Program-made: the position numbers and the translations under genes
Assembly (NCBI GenBank): GCA_930367205.1
Contig: OV884011.1
Span: 138,483,437-138,547,436, forward strand
Source: Acanthosoma haemorrhoidale
Lineage: Eukaryota > Arthropoda > Insecta > Hemiptera > Acanthosomatidae
Length of the DNA stretch: 64,000 nt
Direction of reading: 5' to 3'
Shown: positions 1-10,700 of the stretch, piece after piece
Layout: every line of letters starts with the position of its first letter
Numbering within the stretch: position 1 is the first letter of the stretch
The notes under the pieces: generated by a model
Told to the model about the DNA's origin: nothing
Databases searched by the model: none
The model's input: the letters and a program-made list of their open reading frames with translations, nothing else

Positions 1-129
1 TGTTTCAGTAATAAGAGCTACGTGGATGTTCTTGTCATGAAGTAGTGCTTTCAGTTAATTAGTGTGGAAGCGAACACCATTCGCATTCCAAAGGAGAATG
101 GATAAGGAGTCGGAAGGATCCACTGATGG
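1..129 (-). pseudogene. Jockey J1: start of ORF2 (endonuclease N-terminus), cut by window edge
   Basis: On the minus strand the segment encodes the typical first strand of an apurinic-like (EEP) endonuclease of Jockey-clade ORF2, seen as SILLWNANGVRFHTN followed by LKALLHDKNIHVALITET. An in-frame TAA at 57-55 separates the two parts, so this copy is dead. The rest of ORF2 lies left of the window. In a live element this domain nicks target DNA to prime reverse transcription. It is in the same frame as the end of ORF1, with no ORF1 stop visible between them, so the boundary given here is approximate. The family is clear from the LLWNANG signature. Confidence 0.85.
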
Positions 130-1445
130 GTTTTGATTAATGGGGATGAGGTAGGTGACAAGATTTGTAAGAAGGGAAATGAGAGGGGTAATTAGGGTTC
201 TGAACTCTGTAAGAAATGACGTTAATAGACTAGTGAGGTCTGAAGAGCTTGAAGGAGGAGGAATATGCGAGATGTGTGGTTGATGGGATTGAGTTTGCTG
301 GTTGCTGGGATGAACAGAGTCCTTGGGAAGAAGAAGTTGCGGAGGAGGAGTGGGCAATGCCTGTGACTGCTCTCCGTTCCGAACGGCATCAGCAAAAGAG
401 ACTGAAGGCCTCAAACTTCTGGCGGGGGCGCTTCTTGGGCTACCTGTGGTTGGCTTCTCGCCGACGACGTTGTTCGCTCCTGGACTTCAGAATTCTGTAA
501 GCCTCACAGCCTTTATAATTTGCCGGGTGGCCTTGCTGACAGAGCACGCATACAGCAGGTGATTTTAGGGGCTTCTTGCACAATTGACTTTTGTGCTGCC
601 CACTGCACTTTACACACCTGGGAGGGTGGTAGCAGTATGATTTGGTGTGCCCATATACTTGGCAATTATGGCATTGAACTATATCGCGTTTCGGGTAAGG
701 CTTTTCGACTTGTACTCTTGTGTAATACAAGTGGGTAACCTCGTAGATTTTTTCCATTCCAGGTGTTCGCTCTAGATCTACAAAGAACAAGGGCAGTGGT
801 GTCTTGATACTTTCATCATTTTCTTACCTTTCCTCACGGAGCACATTGGTAATTTGGCAAACCTTGTATCCTAGGTTTAAGAGCTCCTTCTCTATCTCGT
901 CCGCTGGTGTAGTGGGATGCAGGTTTCTAATCACAACCCGTAGCGATGGTTCCTGCTTTAATTGGTAGGTATGGAAGTCGGCCTTAGTTTCTTCCAAGTA
1001 TTTGATTATTGCCCGGTATGTGTCGGGAGTGTCCGGAGAAACTTTTGTGTCCCGGGACCGATTGAGGCAAGTGTATTTGCCTGTACCTACAATTTTATTT
1101 AATTGGGTACATAGTAATTGAAAATTATTTAAATTTACTAATGTTACGTACGAATATCGCTGGTGGCTTGGGCTGTGTGGGTGTTTGTGTAGAGTTCATC
1201 ATGTCCTCTACTTCAATATTTTCAACAACTCGTAACTATTGGGCGTGAAAAATGGAGACTCATGAGTTGTTGTTGTTTGTTTTGATGTGCTGGGTTGTGA
1301 TGGTATTTCTTCCATAGAGCTGCTGGGAGCTGAAGAATTTACAGGGGCAATATTTCTATTAGATCACAGCGGCTTACGTTTGACCGGCGATGGAGTGGGG
1401 GTAGGTCCCAATGACCTTGAGCGTTTTTTTCTTATTTTTTGACAT
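130..1445 (-). pseudogene. Jockey J1: ORF1 (gag-like, PRE_C2HC plus three zinc knuckles), inactivated
   Basis: This is the RNA-binding ORF1 of a Jockey-type retrotransposon. The proposed ATG is at 1445-1443, just inside a hairpin. In order, the minus strand shows a low-complexity N-terminus, PPAIFVRNI (about 1145), then a PRE_C2HC-like domain with FHTYQLKQEPSLRVVIRNLH (about 960-910) and LPLFFVDLE. Three cysteine-histidine knuckles follow between 690 and 500: CHNC..HTKSYC, CVKC..HKSQLC and CVLC..H..GC. Near 410 comes the usual SFADAV string and a hydrophobic tail. Damage includes a TAA at 826-824, a TAG at 442-440, a frameshift between the knuckles and SFADAV, and a TGA in the N-terminal part near 1370. 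The same ORF1 end recurs in J2 at 2397. Confidence 0.9.
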
Positions 1446-1447
1446 AA

Positions 1448-1480
1448 ACTGCTGATAGAAACGCATGTTTCATCAGCAGT
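1448..1480. repeat. Perfect hairpin directly upstream of J1 ORF1
   Basis: Two 14-nt arms (ACTGCTGAT + GAAAC and GTTTC + ATCAGCAGT) pair perfectly around a GCAT loop, with a single bulged A. On the minus strand the hairpin ends two bases before the ORF1 ATG; on the plus strand it is followed by a run of T. It may be part of the Jockey 5' leader. A function is not shown. Confidence 0.7.
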
Positions 1481-1489
1481 TTTTTTCTG

Positions 1490-1880
1490 AATTATTCAGT
1501 ATTTTTTTTTATAAATAAACAATATATGGTAAATGGCAGCCGCGAACGCACGTAATATAATCAAGAGCCTCCGCCGATAGCACTTGGCCACGGTGCTATG
1601 AGGGTTTAGGCCGGACTCCCCACTCTTATCTCTAGTACAGCTGATCGGTAACCTTCTAATATGGCCGCCTTCTCTGTGTAATGTGAAGTGAAACCTACAA
1701 TTGGCAATATAGTCCATAGCTTCACTATCCACTCACCTGTAGACATCTCCTCCGTGGACAGTTCACCAAGTAATCGGTTGAGCCGGTTTGACAAACTGGA
1801 CACTTCCTATGAACGGTAACAAAACAGTTGCTTTGTAGAGCGATACGACAACGATTTGTAATGGTTTAGCGCAGGCGGAG
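1490..1880 (-). other. GC-richer segment, possible J1 5' untranslated region
   Basis: This stretch is richer in G and C than its surroundings and lies immediately 5' of J1 ORF1 on the minus strand. It has short overlapping open frames (for example 1606-1803) that resemble no family I know. Position and composition fit a Jockey internal-promoter leader, but no second copy exists in this window to test that. The next 500 bases, to about 2380, are AT-rich with nothing recognised. Confidence 0.35.
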
Positions 1881-2396
1881 CCCTACTTTAATCCTAAAAT
1901 AATTTTTTGCCCTCTCTCTTTGTTATTTAATACGTTAATACTAGCTTAACAATAACATCGAACGCTGAGAGAATTTAAAATTAAGAAATATTTGCTAAAA
2001 TATCTAATTATTGCAATACTTCTTACTTAAAAATTTATTTCTACATTGCATAAATTTTGACAAAATAAGAGGACAGAACTGGTAATTCAAACAACTATGT
2101 CACTATTTAGTTTTATAAGAGTTCCACAAATACCAATATTGAAAGATGAACATAAACCCTCCAGACATAGGAAAAACCCTTACACATTCCCTTAACTTTT
2201 TCATGTTTAGAATCAAATTTCAGGTACTCTCGATGAAAATTCAGTACCCGCGTGAGACCTCACAAGCCACCAGTCTTGAGTCACCCTAACGTCAATCACA
2301 CATCCCAGGACCTTCTCCTATGATCATATGGATATCAACTAGACATTAGTTAGGTAGAAATTTAACATGTTCTCCGGACTTCAAAATTCTCATAGA

Positions 2397-2665
2397 CAGC
2401 CACAGGATCTCGAGAAGCGTCCCGGCCAGAAATTTGAGGCCTTCTGTCACTTTTGCCAATGCCGTTCGCAACAGAGAGCAGTCCTAGGCACCGCTCACTC
2501 CCTGTCCGCAAGTTCATCTTCCCCAGCATTCCGTTCATCCCATCAACCCACAAACTCAATCCCATCCTCAACAACACATCTCGCATATTCCTCCACTTTC
2601 AAGTTCTTTGGATCTCACCACCCTTTTAACCTGATTCCTTACAGAGTTCAGAACCCTCATTTCTC
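2397..2665 (+). pseudogene. J2 ORF1 3' remnant
   Basis: The reading LRPSVTFANAVRNREQS from about 2430 matches the LRPSVSFADAVRNGEQS string of J1 near 410 on the other strand. The similarity continues at nucleotide level through the serine-rich linker to about 2660 (ACAGAGTTCAGAACCCT in both copies). After that point J1 and J2 part, which marks an internal deletion in J2. Confidence 0.8.
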
Positions 2666-2679
2666 ATCACATAGTTCCT

Positions 2680-2952
2680 TTGGTAGCACATGATTTCGTT
2701 CAGTCCACTGCAGTGTCAATCAGCACCTTCACTTCCCCCCTTGCACTAGCATCAGTGTACTGTGCTCCCAATAAATCAATTTCCGATTCCCAATTCATCT
2801 CCTTTCTAGACTCTACCGGACATCGTTTCCTTGTGGGTTGGGACTTCAATGCGAAACACCAACACTGGGGGGTCAAGATCCACGAATTCACGAAGACGTG
2901 TGTTTCTGTCTGCCCTCACATGGAAACATTTCTCTACGATCTCTCCTGACAC
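2680..2952 (+). pseudogene. J2 endonuclease remnant
   Basis: The plus frame reads STAVSISTFTSPLALASVYC, then FISFLDSTGHRFLVG and DFNAKHQHWG. This is the central part of the Jockey EEP endonuclease. The DFNAKH motif carries a catalytic aspartate and asparagine in the family, but the glycine expected just before the aspartate (GDFNAKH) is tryptophan here. The N-terminal strand is deleted and the frame breaks at about 2950. The next 700 bases hold scattered, frame-broken matches to the linker before the RT domain. Confidence 0.8.
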
Positions 2953-3689
2953 AGCCACCTATTGGCCATCAGATCCCAATCGAAATCCACATCTCCTTGG
3001 CTTCTACAATAGTTTGGGAACACTAAACTAGTCACTCGCCCGCCTCGATGACCTCTAGTCCGATCACAGTCCTTTATTATTAACCATTTCCCTAAGACCA
3101 ATTAACAAACTGTCTCCTCCTTCATTTATTAGGGGCCCAGTCGATTGAGACCACTTCCGCCAGCTACTTATAGATTCCGTAGACCTCAAAATGTCCCTGA
3201 AAACATCCAAAGACCTAGACGTCACTGCATTCTTTCACTACTCTAGTCCAGAGGTCGGCTTGAGAGGCACCGTCGCCCCACCGTCATCCAAAAAAACCAC
3301 AATCAAAATCCTTTACTTCAGTATCTCAAAGACCTAGTCAAATCCAAAAGCCACTCCAGAACAGTGTAGCTAAAATCCCAACATCCTGCTGATCACCGCT
3401 CGTACAATCTTTTCTGTAGATTAAAGCGGCAATTGGCATCCTTCCGTTTCAATTCTCCTCTCTGTATACCAGGGAAAACTCCCTGTGGAATGTATCTAAA
3501 AAAATCCTAAAGTATCATCCTGTTTCACACCCACTCCGTCGTGATGATGGGTCCTGGGCGGCTTCGGATGAGGATAGGTCAGAATAATTCACTCTGCATC
3601 TTTCCCATACTTTCACACCTCACCTCTCTCATCAAAAACATACTCATCTTCTCAGCCTCTCTTAATTCAACCAAAAGCCGTTAACCCCT

Positions 3690-4725
3690 GAGGTAAAATA
3701 CCTTCTGAAAAACTTACAGAAAATTCTCTGAATATGATCTCTTTACTCCTCAAATTCTCAAACAACTCCCTCAAAGCCTTAATCTTCCAAACCTACATTT
3801 ATAATTGCAATATGCAAACGACGCACTTTCCTCTCCTCTGGAAACCATCCATTATTATCATATTCGCCAAACCCGGTAAACCACCCAATGGCGCCCCATC
3901 TCACCGTCCATTTAACCTACTCCCTATCCTCTCAAAAATATTTAAAAAAACTCGTATTAAAACGTCTACTTTCAATTATTGAGTCCAAAAACCTTTTTCC
4001 TACACACCAGTTTGGTTTTCGTCATGAAATTCCACTGCTCAACAAGGCCTGCGCGTTGTTGATCACATATCCTCAGCCATTCAAATAAAACAGTTTTGCA
4101 CTCTGACAGGCTTTGGCGCGCACTTTTGCTTTACAAGCTCAAATCATATTTACCACAGACCCTTTTCCTAAACCTACAGTTCTACCTTTCAAACCACTCC
4201 TTCCTGGTCCGCTGTGGCTTACAATATTCTAACTACTATCCCAAAAAGCAGGAGGTCCACAGGGCAGTTTCCTGGGTCCCATCCTCTATAACCTATACAC
4301 CCCTGATGTCCCCTCTACCCCCAATACCTTCTTAACAACATTTGCAGACGACACTGTAGTCTTGTCATCCGACTCAGACCCCGATATAGCATCCCATAAC
4401 CTTCAAAAACAGCTTGATGAGATCGAGTATTGGTGCAACCAATGGCGGATCAAAGTTAATGAAGCAAAATGTTCCCGCATTACCTTCACCATCTGTCGCA
4501 AGTCTAGTCCACTAGTTTATTTTAAATCCATTCCTCTCCCTGTATCCGAAACAGTGCGGTACTTAGGCTTCCCTACTCAACAAAAGACGGACCTGGAACC
4601 CACATACGAGACTAAAAAGACAAGAAATACACAGACGCTTTGGACAACTGTTCAGACTACTTCAAAGGACATCCCATCTCTCAATAGAAAAGATATTACT
4701 AATTTACAAAGTTATACTTAAGCCA
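3690..4725 (+). pseudogene. J2 reverse transcriptase remnant
   Basis: Three plus frames in succession carry RT motifs: LLWKPSIIII..KPGKPP and HRPFNLLPILSKIFKK (about 3830-3960); NLFPTHQFGFRH (about 3990); LLLYKLKSYLPQTLFL (about 4125); and the catalytic loop as FADDTVV at 4341-4361, with both aspartates retained. RYLGF and the connection region follow (about 4557). At least three frameshifts lie between these blocks. In live elements this domain copies the element RNA at the nicked target. J3 is a relative of the same region. Confidence 0.85.
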
Positions 4726-5398
4726 ATCTGGACATATAGAATAGAGCTATGGGAAACAGCAAAAAAGTCGAACTTCAAGCGTATCCAATCCTTTCAATCT
4801 ACAGTCCTGAGAACAATAGTAAATGCCTCTTATTACGTCAGAAACAAAACCCTTCACAATGATCTGAATATACCCTACATTCTTGAAATCCCTTCCAAGT
4901 TTATGAAATTCCATAGTAACTTATGCAACCACCCTAATCCCGTAGCACAGTCATTGCATTGTACCACTCATCCCTGTAATCATCCTCGGAGATTGAAACG
5001 GCAGTGTCTTCGGGACCAGCTATAAATGCGTGACAGTGGGAGTCCTGGCAATGGCCAGTTTCTCCAATCATGTCCTGAGCATATGATGTGGTTTACAATA
5101 TGTGGCTCTCGCGCTCTTCGTCAGCCTGGAGGCTGAAGTGGACTGGCTCGTATCTGGTGACGCGGCTGACGGAGGAGCGTGGGGGGCTTCTTCTTCCCAC
5201 CGCTTTCTCTTTCGCATACGAGGGAGGTGACAACCATGTGGATTTGGGAGGCCTCTGGGATGTTTGTAAATATTGTACAAAAAAGTGAGTGAATGATGAA
5301 TTGTAAATATAGTATGAATGAGAAAATTAATCTCAATTACTTATTGCCTAATAAGGCATATTCTAATTTTAGCACAATAAAGAATTATTAAAAAAAAA
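4726..5398 (+). other. J2 ORF2 C-terminal relic and 3' UTR with AATAAA and A-run
   Basis: Nucleotide similarity to J3 (26,820-27,530) continues past the RT through the C-terminal region. It then runs into a conserved, GC-richer 3' UTR: the CCTGGCAATGGCCAGTTTC and GGATTTGGGAGGCCTCTGG strings are shared by both copies. Minus-strand tails at 32.5 and 47.7 kb carry parts of the same UTR. The polyadenylation signal is at about 5380, followed by ten A residues. Confidence 0.8.
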
Positions 5399-6161
5399 AT
5401 CTCATATTTAAGTCCCACTTTTAACCAATCAAGAAGTCTTTTGACCTTAACAAAATTAACCAAAAAGCCATTTAATGAGCCTACGTTGACTGCATCATTA
5501 TTCTGATGTCAGCGAAGCAATTTATGTCAACTGTGGACTGCGCAGCCCACCTAACCTGCCAGATTTCGATTAAGTATTCTCTTTAGAGAGGAGTTCGGTC
5601 GTTAATTGGGTCTGTCTTGTTAGTTACTAATTACCGCCGGCATCAGAACGATCATTCGTTTGCATTTTGGTTATTGTTACTAAAATTGACAAAGCCAGAT
5701 CTGGAAATGTTACTGAACGAAAATATATTACACCTTGCTGAAAGCCATTCCGGCTAATAACTGCAGCACCACCGTACGTACGTGCGCACCCGCACACTGC
5801 TGGATAGTTCTTCACAACTTGACTTACGGCACCACTTACTCCACAACAAGATGACCGCTCAATCCTAAATACCGTTACGAGCTGGTATCACCCACTAGAT
5901 GTTCCTAGTCTTCATTTCGTTTATATGTATGTAACCGCTTGGTACACCCATCCAGAGCTGAAAGGGGCCTATTTAATAAGTTAGATTTTCACATATATTT
6001 TTCTTGTATTTGTTATTAAATTTTCAGCATTTCTTTTATTTTTAAAGATTACTCCTGTAAAGTTACTCTAATCATATAGTTTATTAGGTAATATTTTAGC
6101 TGGAAAACTAAGGCAAATGAAGGGTAGATTGCAGAAGGGGTGGAAAATTGATCTCTAAACA

Positions 6162-6275
6162 GCGTGGGACCCTGAGCATCAAGATATAATGGAGGGCAGA
6201 GCCCCCTGGGACCATGGCTGTGGCTCGTGACACGTGCACGGAGCTCTGCCCGCAAGCTCAGCACTGCTGCAAGAT
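6162..6275. repeat. GC-rich imperfect inverted repeat, MITE-like
   Basis: On the plus strand the left side contains CTGAGC then GGAGGGCAGAGCCCC. The right side contains GGAGCTCTGCCC then GCTCAGCACTGCTG, which is the inverse complement in the same order. The island stands out from AT-rich flanks. It resembles a short non-autonomous DNA transposon or its centre, but no clear target duplication was found. Confidence 0.35.
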
Positions 6276-7654
6276 CGCCTCTCTAACAGATACAATATGA
6301 GACAGATGAGTTGTGCCCCTCAATCTCCCCCCCCCCCGCTCCCCGACTGCCATTGGCCATGGGAGAGGGAAGTGGATGAAACGGCATTTCTTTCATAGAG
6401 CAGTCCTTTATCAGTTTTTTTTCCCTTATCTCACAAGTCGTGCTTCTTTCTCCCTCACAAACCCATATACACTTTCAGCCTACGAGAAATTATCGGACTT
6501 AGGAAAAATTCACTCATAACTCTGGCCAATTCGTTTTTGTTTTTTGGTGCGTCAATCAACACGAAATACAGCCAAGAAAAATATGACAACTTGATGCCTG
6601 AATTGATTACTTAGATGAATATGCCAATTTCACGCTTATCGTTGAAGAATAAATCATTAACTTTCAATAATGAACCAGTTATTTAGATATAACTTTCAGA
6701 TAAAAGTTTGTTATAATGAATATTTTAGTCCTACTTATATTAAATTTAACTAGGAACCTGGCGTTTTACAATAATTACTTTTGTTATGGCTCAAGGGACT
6801 ACACATTTCAAAAGACTTTGAGGAGTTGATTATTTTTATGATTTATTTTTCATACCAAACTCTGAAATAATCATAACAATGAGTGAGAATGAGTAGTAAA
6901 CGACTATTTCTCAAAAACAAAACGTAAAATTTGAAAATTTAATTAATATGTGAACATCTTTTAAACATTTATTATTCATTATAATTGTAGTTGGGAAAGA
7001 ACAGGTAGTTAGTACACTGGTACTATCATAATAAGATACAAGCCAAGAAATGCAAAACATTGTTAAAGCAAAATAAATTAATACATAACCGCAATGTTCT
7101 GGTACAAAAACATAAAATTATCAAAGAAAAACTTGCGTCATATAATTCATAGAAATTTCCATTATTTAGTTGGATTATATGTTTATCGTAAATAAACCTC
7201 CTATTAACGTTAAAATGTCTATGATTGCATGGTAAAACGCTTTTTCTTATCATAAATAATGACATCAAAGCTAATGTTTAAGCAATGTTATTTTTCAACA
7301 TTTCCAACTGCTCGTAAATAAAATATTTCAAATTTCTAGTCCGATAGACACTGTGATTTAAAAAAAATTCAATTCCAGTGTGAAAAACAAGTGAATTGAA
7401 TGACATGGAAATAGAAATATATTTATTCCTAAAATTTAAATTTAAAATTTACCCTATCTGTGACGTCTTCAAAGTTCTAAAATATTGAATCTAAAATAAT
7501 TAAGGGAATCTTTTTCTTGACACGAGCTCAAAATATTAATCTGATAACAAGTAGCGTTTTTAACTCTGCTGCAGGTATATATACAATACGGTACCGACAT
7601 TTCTGTGACCACACCACCTCCAAGTTATTTATTTTTTTAAGAGTAATTTTTCAA

Positions 7655-7735
7655 AGCCGAGCAGGAAATTGAATTCTGCGGATTTATGACTGGCCGGTGG
7701 ACACTGTCCGCCTTCAGAGCTACGACCTCTCCCAC
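7655..7735 (-). repeat. tRNA-derived SINE-like head
   Basis: The minus strand has an A-box-like TAGCTCTGAAGG (within 7711-7727) and, about 40 bases downstream, a B-box-like TTCAATTTCC (7664-7676). A GCGGACAGTGTCC stem lies between them. The spacing fits a tRNA-related RNA polymerase III promoter. It does not fold as an intact tRNA, so a SINE or decayed tRNA is the better call. Confidence 0.4.
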
Positions 7736-10700
7736 GGGAAACTTCAACTTCACCAGGAATCGAAATTTATTACAAAAATATAAGTCCCAAAGCAATGGGA
7801 GGGAATTCAGTATCAACGGATTCCCGTAGTGGGGGAGTTTTTTTTTTTTACATTCAGTACTGTCTCGATCTAGTTAAAAGTAGTTCGGTACTACCTATTG
7901 TGAATCAGAATTAGCAACTGCTGATAATTAATTCATGTAACCATAAATTTTACACCTTTACAAACACCGATTGATTCAATTGCTTTAAAAACAAGCAGAT
8001 ACGCAGTCGATTTGATGTACCTGCGTCAAAACAGACACCGGTGGAGAGACAATAGACCACATACCAACATGATTGTGCCTAAGAGCCCGGATAAGTTTTC
8101 ACCCGACTGTATACTCAGAAGTTGACTTTATATTTGCTCTTTTACTCCGTATAGCGCTAATGAGTACTTTAGCAGCCTTCTGTAGCTCAACAGCGAAACT
8201 TAATGTTTTTCTACGTAAAATAAACGGTTTCACTTCCAGAACTTTAATTAGTTATTATACAATTTTGTAGAGAGAGTAGCAGGAATATTTTAAATTAGGA
8301 TAATACTTGAAATAGCTTCCATTTGTAACTAAATAACAAATTATATATGCATCTTTGTACGTTTCAAACAAGGCACGTTACTTCAAGGCTAACTCTCCCA
8401 ATCGACCAAGCGATCGAAGTCGGTCTTGTATGAATCCTGGGAGTTTTTGATGAGCTGTTGATTACTTTACGAGGGCTAATAGAAGAAAAATATTTATCAT
8501 TTTCCTAAAAACACAATTCATGTATCAAAGTCTTACTTTTATTATTATTTTATTATTTAAATTAGTGAGAAATAACTTTGCTCATTTTGAATCGGAAATT
8601 TAAGGAATTCATATTACTTGTGATGATATAGAAAACTATATTAAGATCATTAGAATAAGAGTACTTCTAACTGCGGAGACCCATGTCAGATCTCTTTTTT
8701 CATCGTGCGATGGTTGTTGTTAGATCATCCTACTAAAGATAAATAAGTAGCTACTTGAATAAAACAATAATAATAAGTAGTGAATCAGATTTGAAAAAAC
8801 CGAATTTAAGATTGAGAGGTAACCTTAAGGTACTTCACAAGGTGTTACGTTTTACCTTAACCACGACGTACGTTGGCCCTCACTCTTAGTAAAGATGGGC
8901 TGGGTTCAGTTGCTTTATTATTCATTCGCTGCACTTTGGTTTTCTTCCCTAATAATTTGCTCCCTTGACCGTTTCAGTGAAAATAAACTCGATGAAAATT
9001 ATAGGACTGATGACTGGAGAGAGGGGATTAATGGTTGGAATGAATAATAACTTAGAAATAGCGAATCAGCCGATGTACAACTAAATAAACAGGGGAGGGG
9101 AAAATATATTAGGTGGGTGTGGACGAGTATAAGGCAATAACGACTTTATGTTTAAGAACTGAAAACAAATATACCAGATGTGGATTTACTTACATATCAA
9201 TTATAGGCCAAAAATCTTACTCCTTACAAGTCCAAATATCCATACGAAACTATTCTGCTTCCTCCTTTCCCAGATTAAAATACCACAACAAATAGATAAC
9301 ACCAACACACCCGTGCAATAAGAAAATCGAGAATTCAAGGAAAACAGTAACGTTCATCGATTAATTTGAACAATAATAATTGAGTTTTCCTTCTTAAAAT
9401 GATTATGACCCTCTCATGAAAATTCAAAATAACAATACAAACCATTTCGCATTATATATTATGTACCTGTACTAAATAACTTTGCTATTATTATTAAAAT
9501 TGTTAAACCCACAGTTCAATATTTCAATAGATACTTGTTTATCATGCCCCATAAAACAAATCTCCATTTCCCAATAAATTGACAAGAAATAGTTGTTATT
9601 GGTATTACTCACGTTAAACATTAGCCCTAACTTTATTCAAATAAAGTACTTATTTAGGATCGGGGTCAGTCTCTGTTTAATATTCTTGATCCTCTCCATT
9701 ATTAACTTTAAGGTGTGTTATATTCTTCTAGCGATAATCCCTGTTCAGGTATTTCCTCTTATTACACTTCATAAGAAGACACTCGCAAACAGAACCTAAC
9801 TTTTGTTTAAAAAAAAGATTAAATCCAGTGAACTGGCATCTCTCGGTAAACATCGACTTGGTCGGATTCGGTCGGCACTCTCTTGCCTTTTCTACTGTGC
9901 CCTATCTCTCCTCACTCCTTCACCTCCTTAAGCGGAGTTGTTGTCATGTTTAGTCGTATTCCAATACAATTGAATGGATTGTACTTCGATGCGAATTACA
10001 TATTTAAATCGTATCATTTGATCCTAGTCCATTATTTATTGTTTATTGTCACAAGCTAATGAATTATTTCTTATTTAATAACAACAAAATATACACATAA
10101 TCTTCTCCTAGTCCTTTTAATTAAACAAATCAGATTTTAATGACTAATCCTGCTACTGCCACTTTTGTTAATTCACCTTCTAACTAATATAAAACCTCCA
10201 TCCTCAAAATGCATATCTTATTTTTTCCATCTTCATTTTCCTTTTTTTTTTCCATCCGTTAAATTTTAATAAATCAAAACCCGTAATAAGGGTAACAAGC
10301 CATGAATCTGTTATCAGCTCTCATTGAGTGTCTAAGGCTCATCACATAAAGTGAAAACACTGATTAAACTTTAAGTTAATAATATATTTTAAATAATAAA
10401 CTTTGTACCATTATAGTAAGAACCTACAACCAGCCAAATGAAGGTGAAATAGAAGCGGAAATTTGTGTGCTAACTTTAGAAAACCGATGTTTTACCGTTT
10501 CTCAAAGATCCGCTTAAGGGGCAAGATTTTGTTTTTTTATAAACAAAATTGTAGAAACAAATCAAATCTAGATACTTAAAATAAATAGATAAAGCAGGAC
10601 TGACCCTTCAAGATCTCAATTACCAGCAATAAAAACTTTGTATTTAATTATCAGTTCCTACTTCATGAATCAGGAAGCAAATGCAAAGTTTTAATATGGC

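Larger units (their letters stand above)
2380..5398 (+). mobile_element. Jockey J2: 5'-truncated, internally deleted non-LTR retrotransposon
   Basis: J2 is a plus-strand relative of J1. It starts within the end of ORF1 (homology clear from about 2397) and runs through endonuclease, reverse transcriptase and a 3' untranslated region to AATAAA and a short A-run at 5382-5398. The reading frame is shattered throughout. Relative to J1, the N-terminal part of the endonuclease, including the LLWNANG strand, is missing near 2660-2690. J1 and J2 face away from each other (head-to-head), about 0.5-0.9 kb apart. No target-site duplication could be recognised because the 5' breakpoint is not sharp. Confidence 0.9.

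Noticed and set aside
1496..1803. Overlapping minus open frames upstream of J1 ORF1
   Set aside because: Better explained as element 5' leader; no start context or family resemblance.
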